From contig NZ_AVCC01000002.1 of the NCBI RefSeq assembly GCF_000622895.1, positions 1 to 64,000 on the forward strand: a DNA stretch of 64,000 bases. The letters are read 5' to 3'. The notes under the pieces were generated by a model that was not told the origin of the DNA, did not search any database, and saw only the letters and a list, made by a program, of their open reading frames with translations. This DNA is from Herminiimonas sp. CN (lineage in GTDB: Bacteria; Pseudomonadota; Gammaproteobacteria; Burkholderiales; Burkholderiaceae_D). The translations under genes were made by a program, and so were the position numbers. Positions 1 to 9,376 of the stretch are shown in pieces; position 1 is the stretch's first letter; each line of letters starts with the position of its first letter.

Positions 1-565
1 TTTTTTTGCGCTCTTGCAGATGCAGCATGGATTGCGCCCGGGTATCGTGCAGGCGGCATGCGAGTTGCGGCAGCAGATCGATTCCCAGCGCGCGCGACAG
101 CGGTTTGGCGATTTCCAGCGCCTGATTGAAGCCGCGCTCAGTCAGTCGTTGCCGGCTCAGCGGTACCGCCGTCAATAGCGCGGGAAGCGCGCAGTTGCGC
201 TGCTGCTTTAGCATCGCATCGCGCAGCATATCCGAAAACAGCGGCGCCAGCGCCAGCCGGCTGCCGAATTTCAGCGCCAGCACCAGCTGATCCAGCGGCG
301 CCGTGTAATCCACTGCCACCACTGTGGCGTCGAACGCCGGAGGGCTTTTCAGGCAGGCGCCGCAGGTCGCAGTATCGGCCGCGCCGCTTGCCAGCAGCAA
401 CGCGCATTGCAGGCAGCGCCGCTGCTGGCGGCCGCCATGCTGCAGCAGGCAGGCGCGGCACAGCGCATCCGGTGCCGCTGCACCGCACAGCGCGCAACAG
501 GACGGCAGCAGCGACAGCATGCGGCTGCGCAACAGATGGGACCAGTGTTGGATTCGTGATTGCAT
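1..565 (-). CDS. comF: ComF family phosphoribosyltransferase-like protein, 3' end cut by window edge
   Basis: The reverse strand is open from an ATG at 565 to the window edge, giving at least 188 residues. The N-terminus carries paired cysteines (CCALCG, CRAC, CLQC, CGAC) typical of the ComF zinc-binding region. A double-zinc-ribbon start is followed by the KFGSRLALAPL and ERGFNQALEIAK segments characteristic of the family. ComF proteins are linked to DNA uptake in competent bacteria. The phosphoribosyltransferase loop near the C-terminus lies outside the window. It is divergent from bioC, with about 75 bp between the starts, an order common in Burkholderiales. The family call is secure; a role in competence in this organism is inference. 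Confidence 0.85.
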   Translation of the reverse strand, partial: MQSRIQHWSHLLRSRMLSLLPSCCALCGAAAPDALCRACLLQHGGRQQRRCLQCALLLASGAADTATCGACLKSPPAFDATVVAVDYTAPLDQLVLALKFGSRLALAPLFSDMLRDAMLKQQRNCALPALLTAVPLSRQRLTERGFNQALEIAKPLSRALGIDLLPQLACRLHDTRAQSMLHLQERKK

Positions 566-641
566 GCGGCGCAGCGTTCCTCAAGCATGTTGCAAGCGTG
601 TAAACTAGCGCCGATTATCTCATTGCTGAAGCGATATTTCC

Positions 642-1592
642 GTGACGACCACACCTTCCTCTTCCGAACCCCGTTTGAGCGCGCCGATAGACCTGGAGCG
701 GGTGCGCCATCTGTTTTCTTCAGTAAAACGTGTCGCCGATGCAGATTTCCTGCGCCGCGAAGTTTCGGCCAGAATGTTCGAGCGCCTGGAACTGGTAAAA
801 ATCACGCCGCGACGGCTGCTGGACGCCGGCTGCGGCGCGGGCGGTGATCTGGCGCTGCTGCAAAAACAATTCGCCCAGGCGCAAGTGCTGGGAGCGGACG
901 CCTCTGCCGCGATGCTGCTGGAAGCCAGGAGCCGGCTGTCCGCCGCGCTGTCTTCGGTCAATCGGCTGCTGGCAAAATACCTGCCCGGCAAGGGCGGCTC
1001 CGGCGCCGGACTGGATGCATCGCTGCTGTGCGCCGACTTCGCCCGGCTGCCGCTGGCGCAGAGCGCAGTCGACCTGGTCTGGTCGAATCTGGCCCTGCAT
1101 TGGCATCCGCAACCGGATCGGGTATTTAGCGAATGGCGCCGGGTGCTGCGCCAGGACGGCTTGCTGATGTTTTCCTGTTTCGGTCCCGACACCTGCAAGG
1201 AGCTGCGCACCGCGTTCGCCGCCGTCGATGCAGCGCCGCACGTACTGCCGTTCGTCGATATGCACGATTTGGGCGACATGCTGGTGGAGGCCGGATTCTC
1301 GACCCCGGTGATGGACATGGAGCACATCACGGTCACCTACGCCAACGTGGAAAAACTGATGGCGGATGTGCGCGCGCTGGGCGGCAACCCGTTGTCAACC
1401 CGGCGCCGCGGCCTGCTGGGCAAAGGCGACTGGTCCAGCATCGTCGGTCATCTGGAATCGCAGCGCCAGGCGGATGGCAAAATTCCGCTGACCTTCGAGA
1501 TCATTTACGGCCACGCCTTCAGGCCGGCTCCCAGCGCGCTCAGCAGCGGCGAATCCATCATCAGGATCTCACCCAATCCGAACCGGAAATAA
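642..1592 (+). CDS. bioC: Malonyl-[acyl-carrier protein] O-methyltransferase BioC-like
   Basis: This 316-residue class I SAM-dependent methyltransferase has motif I LDAGCGAGGDL near residue 60. Downstream are the acidic and proline-rich SAM-fold segments (ADFARLPLAQSAVDLVWSNLALHW) usual for BioC. BioC methylates malonyl-ACP to open biotin synthesis through the fatty-acid elongation cycle. The start is a GTG at 642, because no upstream ATG exists in frame and the N-terminal SAPIDLERVRHLFSSVKRVAD segment matches the expected start of the family. The shine-dalgarno sequence is weak. No other bio gene is nearby, so the role rests on family resemblance and on the comF-bioC neighbourhood seen in related bacteria. 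Confidence 0.8.
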   Translation: MTTTPSSSEPRLSAPIDLERVRHLFSSVKRVADADFLRREVSARMFERLELVKITPRRLLDAGCGAGGDLALLQKQFAQAQVLGADASAAMLLEARSRLSAALSSVNRLLAKYLPGKGGSGAGLDASLLCADFARLPLAQSAVDLVWSNLALHWHPQPDRVFSEWRRVLRQDGLLMFSCFGPDTCKELRTAFAAVDAAPHVLPFVDMHDLGDMLVEAGFSTPVMDMEHITVTYANVEKLMADVRALGGNPLSTRRRGLLGKGDWSSIVGHLESQRQADGKIPLTFEIIYGHAFRPAPSALSSGESIIRISPNPNRK

Positions 1593-1704
1593 GACGGTGT
1601 TTTTCGACTTCAAAACCGCAGGCGCTCAAGACGCACCGTTGCCAATTTCTTGATCGCGCGTCCGCGACCCCACCTGCGTGCGTCAGCGCTTGATAATTTT
1701 TTGC

Positions 1705-1733
1705 TTTACAACTTATACTTCTACCAATATAAA
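1705..1733 (+). promoter_or_regulatory. Candidate sigma-70 promoter for the cytochrome oxidase operon
   Basis: TTTACA (1705-1710) and TATAAA (1728-1733) are separated by exactly 17 bp, each matching the sigma-70 consensus at 5 of 6 positions. It lies in the 349-bp gap between bioC and coxB and would give a leader of about 200 nt. I see nothing else identifiable in that gap. The activity is inferred, not shown. Confidence 0.5.
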
Positions 1734-1941
1734 GCGGCTCCGGGGTGTATTCGGTTCGGGTCCTGAAGCCGGAACGCACAGGCCAACATGTGCAGCGCAA
1801 CGGCCGATGACGCACCGCCCTGCGCAATTCGAACCCGGCCGTTTTTTGACGGAATGCAAGAGTCTTGAGTTTGCGTAACAATGGTGCTTTCTGGCGTCCG
1901 ATAATCATAAGAATTCCAATTTAAGGTTGGCGGGGGGACAT

Positions 1942-3099
1942 ATGAAAAATGCAAAGCGACTGCAATCGTTCGTGGTCGGCACTACGCTGCTGGCCGCAGG
2001 ATTGCCGTCCTGGGCGGTAGTCGATAGCCCAGGTGGCCCGGCCGTGCTGCAATTGGGTTTGCAGCCGCCGGTGACGCAGATCGCACGCGAGATATACTCG
2101 CTGCACAGCCTGATGCTGTATATCTGTCTGGCAATCTTCCTTGCAGTGTTCGCGGTGATGCTCTACTCCATCGTCAAGCATCGCAAATCCAAGGGCCACA
2201 AATCGGCCAGTTTCCATGAGAGCACAACGGTTGAAATCGCCTGGACCGTGATCCCGTTCCTGATCGTGATCGGCATGGCATTACCGGCTACCAAAACCGT
2301 GGTGGCGATGAAGGACACTTCCAACGCCGATCTCACCATCAAGGCTACCGGCATGCAATGGAAGTGGGGCTACGATTACATCAAGGGCGAAGGCGAGGGC
2401 GTTTCTTTTCTTTCCAGCTTGTCCACGCCACGCGTGCAAATCGTCGATCCGCTCAGGATCAAGAACGACAATTACCTGCTGGAAGTCGATAACGCAGTGG
2501 TGATTCCGGTCAACAAGAAGGTTCGCCTCATCGTCACTGCCAACGATGTGATCCATTCCTGGGCGATGCCGGCGTTCGGCGTCAAGCAAGATGCGATTCC
2601 CGGCTTCGTGCGCGATACCTGGTTCAAGGCGGAAAAAACCGGCATCTACCGCGGCCAGTGCTCCGAATTGTGCGGCAAGGAACACGCCTTCATGCCGATC
2701 GTCGTGAAAGTCGTGACGGGCGAGGAATACACCAGGTGGGCTGGCGCCAAGATCAAGGAGCAGTCAGCCATGGCGGATGATCCGAACAAGGTCTGGACCG
2801 TGGATGAGCTCAAACAGCGCGGCGCCCAGGTGTATGCCGCCAATTGCGTCGGCTGCCATCAGGCTACCGGCAAGGGCGTGCCGGGGGCGTTTCCTGCGCT
2901 GGATGGTTCGGCAGTGGTGGCCGGGCCTAAAATTGATCAAATCAGACTGGTCCTGAATGGCGGGAAGGTGATGCCATCCTGGAAGATGCTGTCGGACACC
3001 GACATTGCGGCGGCCATCACTTACACGCGCAATAACTGGTCCAACAAGGCCCATGAGAACATTGTTCAACCAGCCGAAGTTCTTGCTGCGCGCAAGTAA
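1942..3099 (+). CDS. coxB: Cytochrome c oxidase subunit II with fused C-terminal cytochrome c domain
   Basis: The 385-residue product starts at ATG 1942 behind a GGGGGGA ribosome site; the upstream in-frame TTG is less likely. It has a signal peptide, two transmembrane helices (about residues 45-70 and 90-110) and a periplasmic CuA domain with GQCSELCGKEHAFM, which holds the two Cys, His and Met copper ligands. A C-terminal cytochrome c domain carries the CVGCH heme-binding motif. The subunit receives electrons from cytochrome c and passes them to heme a in subunit I. It is the first gene of the oxidase operon, 22 bp before coxA. The fused cytochrome marks it as a caa3-like variant of an aa3-type oxidase. 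Confidence 0.96.
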   Translation: MKNAKRLQSFVVGTTLLAAGLPSWAVVDSPGGPAVLQLGLQPPVTQIAREIYSLHSLMLYICLAIFLAVFAVMLYSIVKHRKSKGHKSASFHESTTVEIAWTVIPFLIVIGMALPATKTVVAMKDTSNADLTIKATGMQWKWGYDYIKGEGEGVSFLSSLSTPRVQIVDPLRIKNDNYLLEVDNAVVIPVNKKVRLIVTANDVIHSWAMPAFGVKQDAIPGFVRDTWFKAEKTGIYRGQCSELCGKEHAFMPIVVKVVTGEEYTRWAGAKIKEQSAMADDPNKVWTVDELKQRGAQVYAANCVGCHQATGKGVPGAFPALDGSAVVAGPKIDQIRLVLNGGKVMPSWKMLSDTDIAAAITYTRNNWSNKAHENIVQPAEVLAARK

Positions 3100-3121
3100 C
3101 GGGAATCGTTAGGATATTGAG

Positions 3122-4717
3122 ATGAGTACAACTGCAATCGATCGCGCACCCGATCATTCTCACGAGCACGCGCACAACCATCCGCACGGCTGGCGTCGCT
3201 GGCTGTATGCCACCAACCACAAGGATATCGGTACTTTGTACCTGTTTTTCTCGCTCACCATGCTGATGGTGGGCGGGGTGCTGGCAATGGGCATCCGGGC
3301 CGAACTGTTCCAGCCGGGCCTGCAATTGATGAAGCCGGAATTCTTTAACCAGCTGACCACGATGCACGGCCTGATCATGATCTTCGGCGCCATCATGCCT
3401 GCCTTCGTGGGCTTCGCCAACTGGATGATTCCGCTGCAAATCGGCGCTTCCGACATGGCTTTTGCGCGCATGAACAATTTCTCGTTCTGGCTGCTGCCGC
3501 CGGCAGCGATCCTGCTGGTAACGTCATTCCTGGTGCCGGGCGGCGCCAGCGCAGGCGGCTGGACCATGTATGCGCCGCTGTCGACGCAAATGGGCCCCGG
3601 CATGGACATGGCGATTTTTGCCGTGCATATCATGGGCGCATCGTCGATCATGGGGGCGATCAACATCATCACCACGGTGCTGAACATGCGCGCTCCCGGC
3701 ATGACGCTGATGAAAATGCCGATGTTCTGCTGGACCTGGCTGATTACCGCCTATCTGCTGATTGCAGTGATGCCGGTGCTGGCGGGTGCGGTCACGATGA
3801 CGCTGACCGATCGCCACTTCGGCACTTCATTCTTCAATGCGGCCGGCGGCGGCGATCCGGTAATGTTCCAGCATATTTTCTGGTTCTTCGGCCATCCCGA
3901 GGTCTACATCATGATTTTGCCGGCATTCGGGATCATTTCGCACATCATCCCCGCCTTCGCCCGCAAGCCGTTGTTCGGTTATGCATCGATGGTATATGCG
4001 ACCGCATCGATTGCGATCCTGTCCTTCCTGGTCTGGGCCCATCACATGTTTACCACCGGCATGCCGGTAACCGCGCAACTGTTCTTCATGTACGCGACGA
4101 TGCTGATTTCGGTGCCTACCGGCGTCAAGGTGTTCAACTGGGTTGCCACCATGTGGCGCGGCTCGATGAGTTTCGAGACGCCGATGCTGTTTGCGATCGG
4201 CTTCATCTTCGTGTTCACGATGGGCGGATTCACCGGCCTGATTCTGGCAGTGACGCCGATCGACATCCAGCTGCAGGATACCTATTACGTGGTGGCACAC
4301 TTCCACTATGTGCTGGTGGCCGGTTCGCTGTTTGCCATGTTCGCCGGCTATTATTTCTGGAGCCCGAAATGGACCGGCTTCATGTACAACGAAACGCGCG
4401 GCAAGATCCATTTCTGGGGTTCGCTGATCCTGTTCAATATCACTTTCTTTCCGATGCACTTCCTGGGCTTGGCTGGCATGCCGCGTCGTTACGCAGATTA
4501 TCCGGCGCAATTCACCGACTTCAACATGGTGGTGTCGATCGGTGGCCTTGGCTTTGGCCTGATGCAGGTGTACTTCCTGCTGGCAATCGTGATTCCCACT
4601 ATCCGGGGCGGCAAGCAAGCGCCAGATAAGCCGTGGGATGGTGCAGAAGGCCTGGAATGGACTGTGCCTAGTCCGGCGCCATTCCATACCTTCGAAGTGC
4701 CGCCGGTCGTTAAATAA
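3122..4717 (+). CDS. coxA: Cytochrome c oxidase subunit I
   Basis: The 531-residue polytopic membrane protein is a heme-copper oxidase catalytic subunit. [13 protein letters not shown] holds the CuB-ligand His and the cross-linked Tyr. HHMFTTG holds two further CuB His ligands, and [10 protein letters not shown] holds the heme a and a3 His ligands. The N-terminus begins with a His-rich stretch ([14 protein letters not shown]) before the conserved [10 protein letters not shown], which could bind metal but is not part of the catalytic core. The enzyme reduces oxygen to water and pumps protons across the cytoplasmic membrane. It follows coxB and precedes the assembly genes, so subunits and copper insertion factors are probably co-expressed. 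Confidence 0.97.
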   Translation: MSTTAIDRAPDHSHEHAHNHPHGWRRWLYATNHKDIGTLYLFFSLTMLMVGGVLAMGIRAELFQPGLQLMKPEFFNQLTTMHGLIMIFGAIMPAFVGFANWMIPLQIGASDMAFARMNNFSFWLLPPAAILLVTSFLVPGGASAGGWTMYAPLSTQMGPGMDMAIFAVHIMGASSIMGAINIITTVLNMRAPGMTLMKMPMFCWTWLITAYLLIAVMPVLAGAVTMTLTDRHFGTSFFNAAGGGDPVMFQHIFWFFGHPEVYIMILPAFGIISHIIPAFARKPLFGYASMVYATASIAILSFLVWAHHMFTTGMPVTAQLFFMYATMLISVPTGVKVFNWVATMWRGSMSFETPMLFAIGFIFVFTMGGFTGLILAVTPIDIQLQDTYYVVAHFHYVLVAGSLFAMFAGYYFWSPKWTGFMYNETRGKIHFWGSLILFNITFFPMHFLGLAGMPRRYADYPAQFTDFNMVVSIGGLGFGLMQVYFLLAIVIPTIRGGKQAPDKPWDGAEGLEWTVPSPAPFHTFEVPPVVK

Positions 4718-4755
4718 ATGGGTGGCAGGCTGAACAGGCCCGCCAGATGCGCTCG

Positions 4756-4863
4756 ATGTCAGAATCAAAAAAACCGAACAACCTGAAAACGGCATTGATA
4801 CTTGGAACCGTCGCCCTGGTGTTTTTCGTCGGTGTGATCATCCGGCAGCTCTGGCTGCGCTGA
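4756..4863 (+). CDS. Small single-pass membrane protein, cytochrome oxidase small assembly protein-like
   Basis: This 35-residue ORF starts at ATG 4756 and ends 2 bp before the start of ctaG. It has a polar Lys/Asn-rich N-terminus (SESKKPNNLK), one hydrophobic helix (ALILGTVALVFFVGVII) and a short basic tail (RQLWLR). Small proteins of this shape lie between coxA and ctaG in many Burkholderiales and are annotated as oxidase small assembly proteins. The function is assigned from that position and topology. The other ATGs nearby (4718, 4746) are in different frames. Confidence 0.7.
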   Translation: MSESKKPNNLKTALILGTVALVFFVGVIIRQLWLR

Positions 4864-4865
4864 AA

Positions 4866-5423
4866 ATGGATAAGCGCACCCGCGGCGACGCCGAGCCAGC
4901 ACCTGACAAATCCTTGAACCGGCAAATGCTGGGCAAGTTGCTGGTGATTGCCGGCCTGATGTTTGGCTTCGGTTATGCGCTGATTCCGGTTTACAAAAAG
5001 ATTTGCGAAGTAACCGGCATCAACATCCTGACCACGAAAGAGGCCGGGCTGGAGGCGGTCGGCAACACGCAAGTGGATACAACCAGAACCATCACGGTGG
5101 AGTTCGATGCCAATGCGCAGGGACCGTGGCGCTTCCGGCCGGTCGTGAATAGTTTGCAGGTACATCCGGGCGAAATGGCCCAAGTCGTTTATGAAGTGGT
5201 CAATACCCGGGCCCGCAGCATCAATGCGCAGGCGATCCCGAGTTATGCGCCGCAACAGGCCGCAGCACATTTCAAGAAGGTGGAGTGTTTTTGCTTTCAG
5301 CAGCAAACGCTGGGCCCGAATGAGGCAAGGCAAATGCCGGTGGTGTTTTATATCGACCCGGGACTGCCCGAAAACGTGAAGACAATTACTCTCTCTTATA
5401 CCTTTTTCGAGGTTAACGGCTAG
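4866..5423 (+). CDS. ctaG: Cytochrome c oxidase assembly protein CtaG/Cox11
   Basis: The 185-residue protein has one N-terminal transmembrane helix (about residues 20-40) and a periplasmic immunoglobulin-like domain. KVECFCFQQQTL contains the CFCF copper-binding motif of Cox11, and the upstream YKKICEVTG is also conserved. It inserts CuB into subunit I. The gene begins 2 bp after the stop of the small membrane protein, so translation may be coupled. Length and motifs match the family throughout. Confidence 0.95.
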   Translation: MDKRTRGDAEPAPDKSLNRQMLGKLLVIAGLMFGFGYALIPVYKKICEVTGINILTTKEAGLEAVGNTQVDTTRTITVEFDANAQGPWRFRPVVNSLQVHPGEMAQVVYEVVNTRARSINAQAIPSYAPQQAAAHFKKVECFCFQQQTLGPNEARQMPVVFYIDPGLPENVKTITLSYTFFEVNG

Positions 5424-5451
5424 TTACGAAGAGCAATCTGAGAGGATGCCG

Positions 5452-5667
5452 ATGCAGGACCTAAAGCAGGAAAAATCGCGCAAGCCATCGTTTCTTGCCA
5501 CCATGAAAGCGATCTTCTGGTCGTTTTTGGGGATACGCAAAAAGAGCGATTACGAACAGGATGCGGCACATCTGAACCCTGTGCACGTGATTATTGCCGG
5601 CCTTATCGGAGCCTTGATTTTCATAGCAACGCTGCTCGTTATCATTAACGTGGTTGTGTCGAAATAG
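5452..5667 (+). CDS. DUF2970 family small membrane protein
   Basis: The 71-residue protein has a basic N-terminus (QEKSRKPSFLATMKAIFWSFLGIRKKSDYE) and a C-terminal transmembrane helix (HVIIAGLIGALIFIATLLVIINVVV). These match the DUF2970 family found in betaproteobacterial oxidase clusters. Two in-frame ATGs occur, at 5446 and 5452; GAGAGG ends at 5445, so the second has proper 6-nt spacing and was chosen. It sits between ctaG and coxC, suggesting a role in oxidase assembly or stability, but no biochemical function is known to me. Confidence 0.8.
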   Translation: MQDLKQEKSRKPSFLATMKAIFWSFLGIRKKSDYEQDAAHLNPVHVIIAGLIGALIFIATLLVIINVVVSK

Positions 5668-5696
5668 CAATTGCAATATTCGTTCGGGAGAGGCAA

Positions 5697-6569
5697 ATGA
5701 GTTCTCAATACGCTAAAGTGCAGTCCGGCGCTCCATATTATTTCGTTCCGGGGCCATCAAGATGGCCGCTATTGGCAAGCGTGGCGCTCTTGGTCACGAT
5801 GGCCGGTGCTTCAGCCTGGGTCAATGATCTGCCTTGGGGGGCATACGTCAACATCGCTGGCGTCCTGATGGTGATCGCGGTCCTGTACAAATGGTTCGGC
5901 GACACCATCGCCGAGTCGGAAGGCGGCTTGTACAGCCAGCGCATCGATACTTCCTTCCGCTGGAGCATGAGCTGGTTCATTTTCTCGGAAGTGATGTTTT
6001 TCGCGGCATTTTTCGGCGCTCTTTTCTATGCGCGCAGCATCACGATGCCCTGGCTCGGTGACCTGGACCACAAGCTGCTGTGGCCGGACTTCAGTGCCCA
6101 CTGGGGCAATACCGGCCCTGCCGGCACAGTCGAGCCATTCCAGGCCATGGGGCCGTTCCCGATCCCGACCATCAACACCGCACTGCTTCTCACCTCCGGT
6201 GTGACAATCACGATCGCGCATCATGCGATTCGCGCCGGCGAGCGCACCAAGACCGCGTTGTGGCTGTTTGCGACCATTCTGCTGGGCGCCACGTTCATCG
6301 GTTTCCAGGCCTATGAATACATGCATGCATACAGCGAGCTGAACCTGAAGCTGACTTCCGGAATTTATGGCTCGACCTTCTTCCTGCTTACCGGTTTTCA
6401 CGGCTTCCATGTCACGGTGGGTGCCATTATGCTGTCGGTTGTGCTGTACCGCGTCCTGAAAGGGCACTTTACGCCGCAGCAGCATTTTGCCTTTGAGGGC
6501 GCCGCCTGGTACTGGCACTTCGTGGATGTGGTCTGGCTTGGCCTGTATGTGGTGATCTACTGGTTATAA
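5697..6569 (+). CDS. coxC: Cytochrome c oxidase subunit III
   Basis: The 290-residue product has seven predicted membrane helices and subunit III signatures: YKWFGDTIAESEGGLYS near the N-terminus, EVMFFAAFFGALFY, and GFHGFHVTVGAIML followed by WYWHFVDVVWLGLYVVIYW at the C-terminus. Subunit III stabilises the catalytic core and supports proton uptake and turnover. A GGGAGAGG ribosome site precedes ATG 5697. It closes the structural part of the operon. Confidence 0.96.
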   Translation: MSSQYAKVQSGAPYYFVPGPSRWPLLASVALLVTMAGASAWVNDLPWGAYVNIAGVLMVIAVLYKWFGDTIAESEGGLYSQRIDTSFRWSMSWFIFSEVMFFAAFFGALFYARSITMPWLGDLDHKLLWPDFSAHWGNTGPAGTVEPFQAMGPFPIPTINTALLLTSGVTITIAHHAIRAGERTKTALWLFATILLGATFIGFQAYEYMHAYSELNLKLTSGIYGSTFFLLTGFHGFHVTVGAIMLSVVLYRVLKGHFTPQQHFAFEGAAWYWHFVDVVWLGLYVVIYWL

Positions 6570-6654
6570 GGTTTGCTGCTTGTATTGCGGCTACGTAGCG
6601 CAACCTGGAACACGGCCGTACTTCGGTGTGACTTTTCTTGCTGCAGCAGGAGTG

Positions 6655-6855
6655 CTAGCGAATTCCGGTCGGTTGTATCAGACCGAAGTAATGGGCTGTC
6701 AATAAAAGCGCAAATAACGCGATCGAGAGTCCGACCCGCAGTGCCAGTGCAGTCACAGTGCGATTGCTTTTTCCCTTGTCCTTCATCAGGAATGCCAGCG
6801 CAGATGCGAGGCTCGCGATAATCAGGATGAATCCGATGGCGATGATTGTTTTCAT
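6655..6855 (-). CDS. DUF2909 twin-transmembrane small protein
   Basis: The 66-residue reverse-strand protein has two hydrophobic helices (KTIIAIGFILIIASLASALAF and LRVGLSIALFALLLTAHYFG) joined by a short basic loop (KDKGKSNR). This is the pattern of the DUF2909 family, usually located next to SURF1 in betaproteobacterial oxidase loci. It is transcribed away from SURF1, with 80 bp between the starts. A role in oxidase biogenesis is plausible from location only. Confidence 0.75.
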   Translation of the reverse strand: MKTIIAIGFILIIASLASALAFLMKDKGKSNRTVTALALRVGLSIALFALLLTAHYFGLIQPTGIR

Positions 6856-6935
6856 GATGGGGAAAAGATGAAACAGACTCCGAATTGCGGGAGGCAGGCA
6901 GCCTCTGGCGCGGCCTGCTGTAAGGTGACATTGTA

Positions 6936-7661
6936 ATGTCTATATGGTTTCGCTTCCGGCCGGTTCCATTCGTTGCAACCTTGCTCCTGATGGCGGTCGG
7001 GATTGCGGCCGGGCAGTGGCAAACCCGGCGCGCGGCGGAAAAGCAGGCGATCGCCGCCCAGTTGGCGCAGCGCGCGGCTTCGCCGCTGCTGCTCGTCGAT
7101 GCGCGCCCGCTCAGGATAGATGAGGTTGAATACCGCAGAATCAGCGTCAGCGGAGAATTTCTCCCCAATTGGCCGGTGTATCTGGACAACCGCCCTTACC
7201 AAGGCGTGGCCGGCTTGTATGTCTTGATGCCATTCAGGATCGCCGGTTCGAAGATGCACGTATTGATTGCGCGCGGCTGGCTGCCGCGCAATCCGGCCGA
7301 CCGGAAAAAATTACCGGCAATACCGACACCCGCCGGCATGATTACGGTGCAGGGCGTGGCCCGGGGCAATCCGGGCCGGCTATTGCAGCTCGGACAACAG
7401 GATGCGGTGCGCCCGGGCGCCATCCTGCAGAATCTGGAGGTTGCCGGCTTTGCGCAAGCCAGCGGCTTGCAGCTGCAGCCGTTCGTGCTGGAGCAGTCGA
7501 GCGCGCTGCCGGATGGCTTGGTGCGGAACTGGCCGCAGCCGTCAAGCGGCATCGACAGGCATCGGGGTTATGCGTTTCAGTGGTTTGCTTTGAGCGCGAT
7601 GGCATTTCTATTTTTTGTGGCGACAGGATTTCGACGTGGAACAAAATCAGCAAAAGCGTGA
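6936..7661 (+). CDS. SURF1 family cytochrome oxidase biogenesis protein
   Basis: The 241-residue protein has transmembrane helices at both ends (FVATLLLMAVGIAAGQWQ and FQWFALSAMAFLFFVATGF) flanking a periplasmic domain, the defining SURF1 layout. The family signatures GQWQTRRAAEK, YLDNRPYQGVAGLYVL and LIARGWLPRN are present. SURF1 proteins help deliver heme A to subunit I. Its 3' end overlaps the proposed start of the next gene by 26 bp, which suggests coupled translation. Confidence 0.92.
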   Translation: MSIWFRFRPVPFVATLLLMAVGIAAGQWQTRRAAEKQAIAAQLAQRAASPLLLVDARPLRIDEVEYRRISVSGEFLPNWPVYLDNRPYQGVAGLYVLMPFRIAGSKMHVLIARGWLPRNPADRKKLPAIPTPAGMITVQGVARGNPGRLLQLGQQDAVRPGAILQNLEVAGFAQASGLQLQPFVLEQSSALPDGLVRNWPQPSSGIDRHRGYAFQWFALSAMAFLFFVATGFRRGTKSAKA

Positions 7662-8244
7662 GCAGCAGCAAAAACGCGCGGGACGCGGCAAATTATTCCT
7701 GGTGCTGGCAGTGTGCGCTGCGCCGCTGGTCGCATCCTACTTCACGTATTACGTGATCAAGCCATCCAGCCGCACCAACTATGGCACGTTGCTGGACCCG
7801 CGCAAGTATCCGATACCGGCGCTGGCCAGCACCGGGCTCGATGGCTCCCGGCTTTCCCTGCAGGACTATCAGGGCAAGTGGCTGATGGTGCAGGTCAACG
7901 ACGCCGACTGCCGGACGGATTGCCGGAAACGTCTGAATGACATGCGCCAGTTGCGGCTGGCGCAAGGCAAGGAAATGGATCGCATCGAGCGCGTCTGGCT
8001 GATTACCGACGACCAGCCGCCCGAAACCATGCTGCTGCACGAATACGACGGCATGCGCTATTTGCGCGTGCCGCCGCAAGCCCTGCAAGCCTGGCTGCCG
8101 GTAGAGCAGGGTGCGCTGGTTTCCGATCATATCTACCTGATCGATCCGTTGGGCAATCTGATGATGCGCTATCCGAAAGATGCCGACCCGAGCAGGATCA
8201 AGAAGGATCTGGCCAAGCTGCTGAAGGCGTCGGCCATAGGTTAG
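7636..8244 (+). CDS. Membrane-anchored thioredoxin-fold, Sco-like protein
   Basis: The proposed start is GTG 7636, with AGGA seven bases upstream, giving about 202 residues. The product has a Gln/Lys-rich cytoplasmic N-terminus, one transmembrane helix (FLVLAVCAAPLVASYFTYYVI) and a periplasmic thioredoxin-like domain. DADCRTDC supplies a CxxxC motif as in Sco copper chaperones. Related proteins sit between SURF1 and ctaA in Burkholderiales and are often left as hypothetical. A redox or copper-delivery role for CuA or CuB is inference from fold, motif and position. It overlaps SURF1 and is followed 9 bp later by ctaA. Confidence 0.7.
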   Translation: MEQNQQKREQQQKRAGRGKLFLVLAVCAAPLVASYFTYYVIKPSSRTNYGTLLDPRKYPIPALASTGLDGSRLSLQDYQGKWLMVQVNDADCRTDCRKRLNDMRQLRLAQGKEMDRIERVWLITDDQPPETMLLHEYDGMRYLRVPPQALQAWLPVEQGALVSDHIYLIDPLGNLMMRYPKDADPSRIKKDLAKLLKASAIG

Positions 8245-8253
8245 CCCGGAATT

Positions 8254-9366
8254 ATGCTGATTCAACTTGCGATCATGGGGCTGCTGGCGGCGTTGCTGCC
8301 GCTGACGCTGGTCTGGGTTTCGGTTGACGCGAACAAATACCGCAAACTGGCCTGGACGACGGTTTTCCTGACATTCGACCTGATCATGTTCGGCGCCTTT
8401 ACGCGCCTGACCGATTCCGGCCTGGGCTGTCCCGACTGGCCGGGCTGTTATGGCGAGGCCAATCCATTCCTGGCGCATGCCGATATCCATGCGGCCCAGG
8501 TTTTGATGCCGGGTGGTCCGGTGACCGTGCTAAAAGCCTGGATCGAAATGGTGCACCGTTACCTGGCGATGGGTGTCGGGGTTCTGATCATTGCGCTGAT
8601 GGCGATTGCCTGGCGCTGGTGGTTCACATCCGGGCGCAGGCCGGCTGCTGCGCGTCCCGGCCTGCCGACCTGGCTGCTGTTTTTCGTCTGCCTGCAGGGT
8701 GCGTTTGGCGCCTGGACCGTGACTTTGAAGCTGCAGCCGGTGATCGTCACCACCCATCTGTTGCTCGGCATGACTCTGCTGGCCTTGCTGACCTGGCTGG
8801 CAACGCGACACAGTACGCCGATCGCGCCGGATGCGCGCGCGGCTGCACTGCGCCGGCCGGCCGGCGCTGCGCTGGCGCTGCTGTTCTTGCAGATTGCGCT
8901 GGGCGGCTGGGTCAGCACCAACTACGCGGCGCTGGCCTGCGCCGACTTTCCGCTGTGCCACGGCGTGCTGATGCCACAGATGGATTTCAGGCACGGCTTC
9001 ACGCTGTGGCGACATCTGGGCAAGACTGCCGTCGGCGACTACTTGCCGTTCCCAGCCCTGACCGCGGTCCATTGGGTGCATCGCAGTTTTGCCTTCATCG
9101 TCGTCGCCTGCATTGCCTGGGTCGGATATCGGGCTGTGCAAATTACCGCCTTGCGCCGCAGCGCACGCTGGCTGCTGATTGCCGTAGGTCTGCAATGCGT
9201 CACCGGCATTGCGACCATATTCCTGAACTGGCCGCTGGCGATTGCAGTGCTGCATAACGGCGGCGCGGCGCTGCTCGTGATATTGCTGGTGATGCTAAAC
9301 TGCCAGACGTCGGGTGCTTCTTCGGCCTTGACCGGCGCGGCGCTTATGCGGTCATCATCCTTTTGA
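8254..9366 (+). CDS. ctaA: Heme A synthase CtaA/COX15
   Basis: The 370-residue protein has about eight membrane helices and the COX15 signatures [47 protein letters not shown] and [10 protein letters not shown]. The conserved His residues coordinate heme. It oxidises the methyl group of heme O to give heme A, the cofactor of the oxidase upstream. It is immediately followed by ctaB (10 bp), the enzyme that makes its substrate. Confidence 0.94.
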   Translation: MLIQLAIMGLLAALLPLTLVWVSVDANKYRKLAWTTVFLTFDLIMFGAFTRLTDSGLGCPDWPGCYGEANPFLAHADIHAAQVLMPGGPVTVLKAWIEMVHRYLAMGVGVLIIALMAIAWRWWFTSGRRPAAARPGLPTWLLFFVCLQGAFGAWTVTLKLQPVIVTTHLLLGMTLLALLTWLATRHSTPIAPDARAAALRRPAGAALALLFLQIALGGWVSTNYAALACADFPLCHGVLMPQMDFRHGFTLWRHLGKTAVGDYLPFPALTAVHWVHRSFAFIVVACIAWVGYRAVQITALRRSARWLLIAVGLQCVTGIATIFLNWPLAIAVLHNGGAALLVILLVMLNCQTSGASSALTGAALMRSSSF

Positions 9367-9376
9367 AATCAGACTC

